From Thermoanaerobaculia bacterium (lineage in GTDB: Bacteria > Acidobacteriota > Thermoanaerobaculia > Multivoradales > J023), in the NCBI GenBank assembly GCA_030431255.1, contig JAUIJL010000007.1, positions 248,001 through 312,000 of the forward strand: DNA of 64,000 nucleotides. The letters are read 5' to 3'. Below are positions 32,510-40,095 of the stretch, piece by piece. Positions within the stretch are counted from its first letter, which is position 1; the number at the start of each line of letters is the position of its first letter. The position numbers and the translations under genes were made by a program. The notes beneath the pieces were generated by a model, which was given only the letters and a program-made list of their open reading frames with translations, had not been told where the DNA came from and ran no database searches.

Positions 32510-34072
32510 CTACGAGCCTGAAGCTTCGTCTTGGGGATCCACCGGGACAGGCTCCGACGCCTCCGCCTCCGCGTCAGACGCTTCCGGCTCTCGTGATTCG
32601 GGCTCCGTCGCTTCCGGCTCCGCTGACTCCGGCTCCGGTGCTTCGGGCTCCGCAACCTCGACCGCAGGACGAGACGGCGTGGCCGTGGGTTGCGACTCGA
32701 CGCTCGCCAGCGCATCTTGGACCCGCTCCCGCTCATAGCTCGACTCGATGCGATCGCGGAATCGCGTGAAGGAGAGGTCGTCGGCCATCGCGGCGCCGTG
32801 GTGTTCGATCAAGGACACCAAGAGCGCGGCGGCTTGGAAGTCGCTCTCGATCTCTGCCGCATCGAGGAGATCCGACACCTGCGACGGATCCATGGTCGCA
32901 CCCAGGGCCTCGGCGGCAGTGGCCAACGCGTGATCCGATTCGACCCCTTCCAGCAGCTCGAAGATTTCCGGCTCAAAGGTCTGCCCCGGTTGGGCTTGGG
33001 AAGCCACGGCCATCAACAGCTGGGACAGCTCGTGATCGGACTCGATCTGCTTGGCGACGGCATAGAGCGCCCGGCGATTCTCGGTGGCCGCTTGGGGTCG
33101 CAAAAAGGCGCCGATCGCCCGGTGCAGGGAGTAATCGGACTCGATGGAGCGCAGGAGGTCCATGAGGCTCGCCGGCAGCTCGAGCTCCGGTGCGTGCAGC
33201 TCGGCGACCCGTGTCATCAATTGCAAGCTCTCGTGATCGGACTCGATGTGCCGTGCCACCTCGAGCAAGGCGTCGAGGGTCGAGGTCGAAGGCTGCTGAG
33301 CTGCATAGAGCGAATCGATGATCGACTCCAAGAGTCGACGCAAGTGGTAGTCGCTCTCGAGCTCGCTCGCCGCAGCCACGAAGCTCTCGAGCACACCGGC
33401 GTCTTCCAAACGGCTCCCGGGCACGTTCTCGAGCAATTGCGCCAAGTGGTAGTCGGAATCCATCTGCTGCTGGGCTCGGCTCAGGATCCGGCTCAGATCT
33501 TCGGAAGACAGCTCGGAGGAGCCTTCCGTCAGCTCGAGAAGCTTGCCGAGATAGGTCGCGGTCACCGCATCGCTGGAGATGAAGGACACCTCCTCCAACA
33601 CACCGTCCACCCCGGATTTAGCGAGAATCTCTTGGACCCGCCGCTCGGCGTCGATGCCCGTGCTGCGGAAGATCCTCAGCAGCACGCCCGCCAGCCATTG
33701 CTCCGCTTCGGCATCGAAGTCCCGCCCTTGACCGTCGACTCGATAAACGTAGTCGGGGGAGCCGTCGGATTTCGGGGTGACCACCAAGCGATGTTTGACG
33801 CCGTCGAGCCGTTCCTCAATCCTCAGTCTGGCTCCCGCCTCCAACCGGGCCACTCGACGATCGCCCTCGAATTCCACCTTGCCCCGACTTTTGACTGTCA
33901 AGCGGTCCCGCCCGTCTCGCATGGAGATGGAATAGCTGCCGTCCTCACTGTGGGATTCTAGCCGCCACCCGGGGTGTCCCGATTGGAAGGCCTCCACGGC
34001 GAGCACGAAGACGGCAGCGATGCCGAGTCCGATCATGATTTGGTGGACGGTGCTCAAATGCTGTCTTTTCAT
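32510..34072 (-). CDS. Membrane-anchored protein with eight ESD-type helical repeats
   Basis: 520 residues from the ATG at MKRQHLS, with AGGA upstream. One N-terminal membrane helix (about 10-32). A strand-rich domain (about 40-120) contains DGSYSISMRDGRDRL. From about 200 to 440 at least eight repeats of roughly 35-45 residues each contain (D/E)S(D/S)(Y/H/F)-x-L-x-x-L(L/M), such as MDSDYHLAQLL, ESDYHLRRLL, ESDHELSQLL. Similar ISSDYEL-type repeats occur in kinase and BlaR1-like proteins of related bacteria. The last 70 residues are Pro/Glu repeats (EPEAPEPES...). Function unknown; location periplasmic by inference. Confidence 0.75.
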   Translation of the reverse strand: MKRQHLSTVHQIMIGLGIAAVFVLAVEAFQSGHPGWRLESHSEDGSYSISMRDGRDRLTVKSRGKVEFEGDRRVARLEAGARLRIEERLDGVKHRLVVTPKSDGSPDYVYRVDGQGRDFDAEAEQWLAGVLLRIFRSTGIDAERRVQEILAKSGVDGVLEEVSFISSDAVTATYLGKLLELTEGSSELSSEDLSRILSRAQQQMDSDYHLAQLLENVPGSRLEDAGVLESFVAAASELESDYHLRRLLESIIDSLYAAQQPSTSTLDALLEVARHIESDHESLQLMTRVAELHAPELELPASLMDLLRSIESDYSLHRAIGAFLRPQAATENRRALYAVAKQIESDHELSQLLMAVASQAQPGQTFEPEIFELLEGVESDHALATAAEALGATMDPSQVSDLLDAAEIESDFQAAALLVSLIEHHGAAMADDLSFTRFRDRIESSYERERVQDALASVESQPTATPSRPAVEVAEPEAPEPESAEPEATEPESREPEASDAEAEASEPVPVDPQDEASGS

Positions 34073-34187
34073 GCGGGAGATCCTCTGCCTGCGAGTGCAA
34101 TAGGATGAGTGGAACGAGGACGGGCGCGACATCGCCCCTAATGCTTCTGTCTGAGCTGGCAAACGGAAATATCCCGAAAAAAGTTCC

Positions 34188-34553
34188 ATGACTCCAAAAA
34201 ATTCGGCATCGGAGCGTTCGCAAAGCGACTCCACGAGACGTCTCAGCGAGAATTATTTGCGGATTTACGAGGTGGTTCGACGCGTTCCCGAGGGACGGGT
34301 GGCGACTTACGGGCAGGTCGCGGCGATCGCGGGTCTCCCGGGGCATGCCCGCCAAGTGGGTTACGCCCTGCACGCTTCCCGGCCGGAGGACGATCTGCCC
34401 TGGCAGCGCATCGTCAACGCCAAGGGCGAGGTGAGCCCCCGCAGCGAGCCCGGATACGAAGGTTTGCAGCGGGCCATGCTGGAGGCCGAAGGGGTGATCT
34501 TCAATACCGCCGGACGGATCGACCTCAAACGATTTCGCTGGCAAGAAGCCTAG
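34188..34553 (+). CDS. Alkyltransferase-like (ATL) DNA-repair protein
   Basis: 121 residues in the O6-alkylguanine-DNA alkyltransferase fold. The helix VATYGQVAAIAGLPGHARQVGYAL matches the DNA-binding region, but the active-site PCHR is replaced by PWQR (about residue 84), the Trp-for-Cys change of ATL proteins. ATLs bind O6-alkylguanine and hand it to nucleotide-excision repair, without dealkylating it. GVIFNTAGRIDL near the end is the usual C-terminal block. Overlaps the upstream untranslated region of the minus-strand repeat-protein gene, so the two promoters are back to back. Confidence 0.88.
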   Translation: MTPKNSASERSQSDSTRRLSENYLRIYEVVRRVPEGRVATYGQVAAIAGLPGHARQVGYALHASRPEDDLPWQRIVNAKGEVSPRSEPGYEGLQRAMLEAEGVIFNTAGRIDLKRFRWQEA

Positions 34554-34752
34554 TCCCGTCTCCATCTGCTGCGCCCCACGTACCCATGTTATAATCGCAA
34601 AGTTTCTATGGCTGATGAGCAGGGTCACCGCGACAGCTCACCTCGAGCAGGCTCATCGAAAGCGGGATGGTCGCTCGCCACCCAGCCGAGGCCCCACATC
34701 ATTGAATCAGCTACCTAGACCTCTCATCTGACCTATCTATTTTGGAGGCTCC

Positions 34753-37527
34753 ATGCGCCATCGCATTTCTTATCTCTCTGAAGCTTCACACCACATGATT
34801 CGCTTTTCGGGCGCATTCTCATGGGGCGTCGCTCTCCTGCTGCTGCTTGCCGCCCAAGCTCAGGCCACCCAATTCGTGCGCGTCAGCGATCAGGATTTGG
34901 CCGACGGCAGCGCGGCCATCCTAGAAGTCGAGCTGCTCGACGCCCAACCGGCCATCGGCTCCGGCTTCCCCGCCACCGACGTCTCCATGAGCGTCCGGCG
35001 GGTGATCAAGGGCAATCCCACCCTCAGCCACGTCACCGTGCGCCTGCCCGGAGGCTTTGATCCCATTTCAGGATTGGACATGTATTTCCATGGCGTCCCG
35101 GAGCTTCGACGGAACGCCCGGGCGCTGATCTTCCTGAGCGCCAATCCAGCCGAGACCTCGGGCAAAGCCGGGGCGTCGGCCCATCGCCTGCACCACCTTT
35201 TCCAGGGTTTCTTCCATGTCGCGGATACCGTCGACGGCCAAACCGTCGCCTACCGCGTTTTCGCCGATGCCCAGGAAATCGTGCTCTCGGGTCGCAAGAC
35301 CCTGGCACCGGAAGGCCCCCGTGATCTGGAGCGATTCACCGCTTGGCTCGAGACCCGCGCCCGGGGTGGCAAGGGAGTCGCCGATTACCACACGGAGCTC
35401 ACCGTGGCGGACCTCGGCCCGCAGCAGCAAAAATTCACCCTCCTGGTGCGCCAGGGTTTCAATCCCCGTTGGCGAGATTTCCACGGCGGCAACCCGGACA
35501 ACCCGGGTCGCTCCGTTCGCTTCTTCACGTTCAACGGCAACCAAGCCGGTATTCCGGGCGGCGGCCATTCCGAGTTTCAACAGGCGATCAATGCTTGGGT
35601 CTCGGACGGCGGCAGCGACATCCGCTACGTCTATGGCGGCCGGACCAATTCCCAGGGCGCGCTGAGCTTCTTTGACGACATCAACGCCATCACCTGGGAC
35701 GACCCGGGCAATGTCTTCGACGAGGCCTTCAATTGCGCCACCGGCGGCACCATCGCGGGCGCCTCTTCTTGGACCAGCCCCAATGCCCCGGATCGACACC
35801 ACACCTTCAACGGCCGCACCTTCACCACTATTTACGGGGCGGACATCGTCACCAACAAAGGCATTTCCTGTTGGATCGGCACCAATCGACGCGCCCAGGA
35901 GGTCTTTGCCCACGAGCTCGGCCATACCCTCGGAGTCGGTCATTCCTGCACGTTGGACAACAACTCTTGCGCCAGCACCGTGCTCAACCAGGCGATCATG
36001 CGCGCCCAAGCCCACGGCGACAATCGTGGAGCGGCGCTCAACTCCGACGACCGGGCAGCGGTCCGATTCCTCTACACCAACAACATCCAACCACCGCCGG
36101 CGCCCACCAACATGACCGCCACGGCCGTCAATGAAGGTCAGGTCAGGCTCACCTGGAACGCCTCGGGCAACGTCAACAGTTTCGTCATCGAGCGGCGGGT
36201 GAACGGCGGCAGCTTCTCGCAGCTCACCACCGTCGGCGGCTCGCAGCGGGCCTACAACGACAACACCGTGAGGTCCGGCACCACCTATGGGTACAAAACC
36301 AGGGCGGTCAACTCGGCCGGGTCCTCGGACCAGGATTCCAATATCGCCAACGTCACGACACCCGGGTCGACCCCGCCGACCGGAGTGACCGTGCAAGCCT
36401 TGACCGCGACCTCGGCCATGGTGACCTGGACCGACAACTCGACGGGTGAAACCGGTTTCGAAATCGATGCTGACGGCTTCGGCGCGTTCTTCCCCGCTTC
36501 CCGCCCCGGAGCTAACGCCACCTCAGCCATTGTGACCGGGCTCAACCCGAGCACGACCTATACCTTCCGGATTCGATCCGTGGGCTCCCCCGAAGGGAGC
36601 TCGTCCTATACGCAAAGCAATCAGATCACGACCCCTGCGGGCACGCCGGTGCCTTGTGTGGCCAACGGCAACACCCAATGCCTGCGGAACGATCGATTCA
36701 AGGTGCAGGTGGCCTGGCGCAACTTCGAAGACGCCACGGGAACGGCCAGTGTGGTGGAGGTCGGGTCGGAGAGCTCCGGCTTATTCTGGTTCTTCGATGA
36801 AAACAATTGGGAAATGTTGGTCAAAGTGCTCGACGGCTGTGTGCTCACCGACCACTTCTGGGTATTTGCCGCCGCCACCACCAATCTCGAATACCACTTG
36901 CAGGTGATCGACACGGAAACCGGACGGGGATCGGTTTATGAAAATCCCCTCGGCACCTCGTCCGCGGCGATCACCGACACCGAAGCCCTCTCCTGCGCCG
37001 AGGGTTTGACCAACGCCGATTCCGGCGACCTGGAGCCGGCGGTGATTCGCTACCGACAAACCACAGATTTCATGGCCACGGAATCCGAATCGGGGCTCAG
37101 CGACCTCAGCTCAGCCATCGATACCTCGGTGTTGTCCGAAGGTCTGGTGCGGGGTGATCAAAAAGCGGATTGCACCGCCGACAATGCATCTCTTTGCCTG
37201 ACCAATAATCGTTTCAAAGCGGAGGTCACCTGGCGGGACTTTTCCAACAACGAGGGCTCGGCCTCGGTGGTAGACCTGCCGGTAGTGGCCGACGATTCAG
37301 GTCTCTTCTGGTTCTTCCAATCCGACAATTGGGAGATGTTGGTCAAGGTGCTGAACGGTTGCGGTATCAACAACCATTTTTGGGTGTTCTCTGCCGCCAC
37401 CACCAACGTGCAATACACCTTGAAAATAACCGATACGGAAAACGGGCAATTCCGGCTATTCACCAATCCACTCGGTAGCTCGTCACCGGCGATTACGGAT
37501 GTGGAGGCGTTTGCGACCTGCCCGTAG
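34753..37527 (+). CDS. Secreted zincin metalloprotease-like protein with FN3 and twin C-terminal domains
   Basis: 924 residues, ATG preceded by GGAGG. A signal peptide ends about residue 39 (AQAT). The matrixin-like zincin domain (about 225-450) contains HELGHTLGVGH (three Zn-binding His and Glu, about 389). Two FN3 domains follow (about 453-545 and 548-635). Two homologous domains close the protein (about 640-745 and 810-924), each with C-LRNDRFKV-type starts, a GLFWFF segment, N-WEMLVKVL(D/N)GC and HFWVF(A/S)AATTN. This twin domain is common, to my knowledge, in secreted proteins of Acidobacteriota. A TATAAT at 34590-34595 may be its -10 element. Confidence 0.88.
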   Translation: MRHRISYLSEASHHMIRFSGAFSWGVALLLLLAAQAQATQFVRVSDQDLADGSAAILEVELLDAQPAIGSGFPATDVSMSVRRVIKGNPTLSHVTVRLPGGFDPISGLDMYFHGVPELRRNARALIFLSANPAETSGKAGASAHRLHHLFQGFFHVADTVDGQTVAYRVFADAQEIVLSGRKTLAPEGPRDLERFTAWLETRARGGKGVADYHTELTVADLGPQQQKFTLLVRQGFNPRWRDFHGGNPDNPGRSVRFFTFNGNQAGIPGGGHSEFQQAINAWVSDGGSDIRYVYGGRTNSQGALSFFDDINAITWDDPGNVFDEAFNCATGGTIAGASSWTSPNAPDRHHTFNGRTFTTIYGADIVTNKGISCWIGTNRRAQEVFAHELGHTLGVGHSCTLDNNSCASTVLNQAIMRAQAHGDNRGAALNSDDRAAVRFLYTNNIQPPPAPTNMTATAVNEGQVRLTWNASGNVNSFVIERRVNGGSFSQLTTVGGSQRAYNDNTVRSGTTYGYKTRAVNSAGSSDQDSNIANVTTPGSTPPTGVTVQALTATSAMVTWTDNSTGETGFEIDADGFGAFFPASRPGANATSAIVTGLNPSTTYTFRIRSVGSPEGSSSYTQSNQITTPAGTPVPCVANGNTQCLRNDRFKVQVAWRNFEDATGTASVVEVGSESSGLFWFFDENNWEMLVKVLDGCVLTDHFWVFAAATTNLEYHLQVIDTETGRGSVYENPLGTSSAAITDTEALSCAEGLTNADSGDLEPAVIRYRQTTDFMATESESGLSDLSSAIDTSVLSEGLVRGDQKADCTADNASLCLTNNRFKAEVTWRDFSNNEGSASVVDLPVVADDSGLFWFFQSDNWEMLVKVLNGCGINNHFWVFSAATTNVQYTLKITDTENGQFRLFTNPLGSSSPAITDVEAFATCP

Positions 37528-37931
37528 ACCAACGGCAGGAGAAGGATGGCTGGAAAACAAAAGGAGGCGAAAAGAGCTTCGCGCCCTTCCCTGGCCCGGA
37601 GCATGCTCCGGGCAGGGGCAGAGTCCTCGGGCAATCCTTGGAGGTGGCGTTCGACCGGGCTGCGCCGCACCGTTCTCGGGCCGATAGAGCCCGATCAGAT
37701 CGGGAATCGGCACACGAGCTCGATGAAACGTCTGACGAAAGCCGGCGAAGTGCCGAGCGAGGGAAAAGGAGATCCCTTATACTTCCGTAGTCGACTCCAT
37801 CGTCTTGCCCTCGGACCCAACGATCATAGGCGCCCAGCCGTGATCTAATGGGTTTGGCTCGAAAAATGCTATGAATGGATTCGCGGTGAATCGGTAAAAC
37901 CGGCGACCCATTCTATGTTGATACACATGTC
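37528..37931. other. Intergenic region with a 20-bp perfect palindrome
   Basis: No gene seen. GCCCGGAGCATGCTCCGGGC at 37594-37613 is perfectly self-complementary, and after one unpaired G the arms continue CCCT/AGGG. No T-tract follows, so a simple terminator is unlikely. The right end (37915-37942) carries the direct repeats described next. Confidence 0.6.
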
Positions 37932-37942
37932 ATGTTGATACA
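37915..37942 (+). promoter_or_regulatory. Direct repeats at the start of the HTH-TPR gene
   Basis: ATGTTGATACA occurs at 37915-37925 and 37932-37942, spaced 17 bases. The second copy contains the chosen start codon. A possible autoregulatory site. Confidence 0.45.
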
Positions 37943-39239
37943 AACGTCCCCACCTTCGGACATCCTGCACGACCGCCTGCTGGCGGCGCTCGATCAATTG
38001 ATCAAGCAGCGTTACGGCAACTTCAAACGCGCTGAGGAATCCACCGGGGTTCGTACCATCACCTTGCGGCAGTGGCGTCGGGGAAGCCGCAGACCGAGCC
38101 TGCTCAGAATCCTTCAAACTGTTGAGCAGCTTCAGTTTACGTTCATCGATGTGGTGCGGGAAGCGAGTCTTTATCCCGAGCTCTACCGAGAGCCGAGCTT
38201 GCAGCTGGCGGCCGTCCTTCCCCGCCAAGAGCCGCACGACTCGGTGCTGGCCGAGGTGCTCTCACGACCTTCGTGGCGTCAGCCCGGTCTCAACGCATGG
38301 TGTGAGATTCCGACGTCTTTCGACCGTCTGGAATCTCTCCTCGGTGAGGATCCAAGGGTCGCCAAGGTGGAGTTTTTGGAATATTTAACCCGGGCCGCCG
38401 ACGAAGAAAACCGAGTCGCGGCTCTCTGTTTATGGGCGATGTGGCTCAATTCACAGGGTGCCAATATCGACGCCGGTCTGGCGATTCGGGCCGCCCTCGA
38501 ACGCATCTCACCTTCTTGCCCACTGCACTTTCTCCTCTTGAGCGTGTCGGCCTCCGTGGCCAAGAACCTTCGTTCCTACAGCCTGGGCCGCGCCCATGCC
38601 GAACGATCCATACTCGGCTTTTTACGCGCCGGCGATACCGACAATGCTGCCCGGGGGCTTCTGACCCTGGGCATTATTCTTTGGGCCGTCCAAGACTACG
38701 AAGAGTCGGAACGGGCGTATCGCGACGCCCTGAGACTGAGCCCGGGATCCAAGCTGGCCTCGATGTGCCGCTTCAACTTGATCTACAACTATTTGGCCAC
38801 GGGTCGCAACGACCTGGCCCTACAAGCCGTTGAGAGTGAGCGCGACAGCTTGGCGACTATCCCGGACGCCTATTTGCTCAAAGCTAGGTGGCTCGCGGCC
38901 AAGGTATTGATGGGGTCCGACCGCCGCGAAGCCGCTTTGGGTGAGCTGAAGGCCGCGTTGCTCTCGGAGCGGGTGCTCGACGAGAACCCTCAAGTGGTTT
39001 TTCAGATGTTCTTCGACCTCGCGATCCTGCTGGTGGATGCGGAGCGTGGCCACGAGCTTCCTTTCTACCAACGGCATCTCATGCCTCTGCTCGCACGGGG
39101 TGACGATTCCGAGGACTCCATCGCCATTTCCCGAGCTTTCTTGAAAACGATCCGCACCGGCAATGTGAGCGGAGAGCTGGTTCGGGATTTTGCTCAGCGT
39201 TATGAGGACGCATGTGAGCGCCGATCCACGAAACGTTGA
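37932..39239 (+). CDS. Helix-turn-helix regulator with a TPR-like C-terminal array
   Basis: 435 residues. The N-terminal 75 residues contain an XRE-like helix-turn-helix (FKRAEESTGVRTITLRQWRRGSRRPSL). From about 140 onward the protein is a helical array with TPR features (ALCLWAMWLNSQG, RGLLTLGIILWAVQDYEESERAYRDAL, FNLIYNYLATGRNDLALQAVE). Such proteins act as regulators with a peptide- or protein-binding repeat domain. No signal or membrane segment. The start lacks a clear binding site and overlaps a direct repeat, so it may be regulated at initiation, or begin slightly elsewhere. Confidence 0.75.
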   Translation: MLIQTSPPSDILHDRLLAALDQLIKQRYGNFKRAEESTGVRTITLRQWRRGSRRPSLLRILQTVEQLQFTFIDVVREASLYPELYREPSLQLAAVLPRQEPHDSVLAEVLSRPSWRQPGLNAWCEIPTSFDRLESLLGEDPRVAKVEFLEYLTRAADEENRVAALCLWAMWLNSQGANIDAGLAIRAALERISPSCPLHFLLLSVSASVAKNLRSYSLGRAHAERSILGFLRAGDTDNAARGLLTLGIILWAVQDYEESERAYRDALRLSPGSKLASMCRFNLIYNYLATGRNDLALQAVESERDSLATIPDAYLLKARWLAAKVLMGSDRREAALGELKAALLSERVLDENPQVVFQMFFDLAILLVDAERGHELPFYQRHLMPLLARGDDSEDSIAISRAFLKTIRTGNVSGELVRDFAQRYEDACERRSTKR

Positions 39240-39295
39240 GCATCGACACCGGCCACGCCTGAGCCATGGAAGCTCCCGCGGCACCGTAGATCCTC

Positions 39296-39323
39296 TACAA
39301 AGAATCTTCTACAAAGAATCTTC
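39296..39323. repeat. Perfect 14-bp tandem duplication
   Basis: TACAAAGAATCTTC twice in a row in the gap after the HTH-TPR gene. Confidence 0.85.
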
Positions 39324-39380
39324 TACGAGGCACGACAAGCACTGCACACATAAAAACAGCACACATTAAAGCAGACACAG

Positions 39381-39409
39381 AAAAGAGGCAGCTCTCTGTG
39401 GGCTGCCTC
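39381..39409 (-). terminator. Rho-independent terminator of the small secreted-protein gene
   Basis: Minus-strand hairpin GAGGCAGC/GCTGCCTC (eight pairs, nine-base loop) followed by TTTT, 23 bases after the stop codon. Confidence 0.8.
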
Positions 39410-39431
39410 GATGTCGATGCCTAGGAATATT

Positions 39432-39803
39432 TCACCCGTTGGGGTCAATTTGTGGATATCCGGCTTCGGAGGTGGGTATGTCGAGGGTTGGATCCTCCTG
39501 GGCCGCTGCCCGAGGATCCGATCCGCCCACCGGCACTCGGGCTGCGGATTCGGAGCTGTGCGACGCTTCGATATCCACCTCCCGAGACACCCAATGTCCC
39601 GTCAGGAGCTCCAAGCCGCCGACCACCGCGTCCGACATTTGATCCCAAAGGTAGACCACCAGGCTTTCGACCCCCGGGCCTTCGACCCCCGGATTCGGGG
39701 TCTGTCGTGTCACCTCCCGGCCGCCGGCCGCTTCCACAGCCGTGGTCGAAAGAACGAGCACCAGGGCCATCCACAGGGCATGGGTCGAGACTTCTTTACG
39801 CAT
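39432..39803 (-). CDS. Small exported protein of unknown function
   Basis: 123 residues from the Met with GAGG six bases upstream (another ATG four codons earlier has none). A signal peptide (about 1-25) ends at VEAAG. The mature part is short, Pro/Gly/Glu-rich and probably flexible, with one helical stretch (VESLVVYLWDQMSDAVVGGLELL is its core, positions 47-69). The PNPGVEGPGVES segment is encoded by a small internal DNA repeat. Has its own terminator. No family recognised. Confidence 0.65.
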   Translation of the reverse strand: MRKEVSTHALWMALVLVLSTTAVEAAGGREVTRQTPNPGVEGPGVESLVVYLWDQMSDAVVGGLELLTGHWVSREVDIEASHSSESAARVPVGGSDPRAAAQEDPTLDIPTSEAGYPQIDPNG

Positions 39804-40095
39804 GTCGTACCTCATATGGGCATGGCAAAGCCACCGGCTCCATTGCCGGTACCCACCATCTCCCAGGTCCGACTATCGCACCCCATAAGAGCTTTTTCCC
39901 ATGGAAAAAGCCTGCCCGAAGGCTCCGTCGACAGCCTCGCGCAGCGCGCTGAGCCGCGCTCCGGGGCAGCTCCGAAATACGAAGCCGAAATGCAGTATGA
40001 TTCGGCTGACCTGCTACCCCCTAGCGGCCGCCGACCCAGCACGACGCCGCAGTGCGGCACGCTCCCCCACTACCGACCCTTTTCGGAGCCTTCCG

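Noticed and set aside
34590-34700. Possible cyclic-di-GMP (GEMM) riboswitch upstream of the zincin gene (CGCAAAG, GAAAGCGGG)
   Set aside because: The elements are in the wrong order and spacing, and the likely -10 box overlaps where the first stem should be.
35068-36396. 442-codon minus-strand frame
   Set aside because: Antisense to the zincin and FN3 domains.
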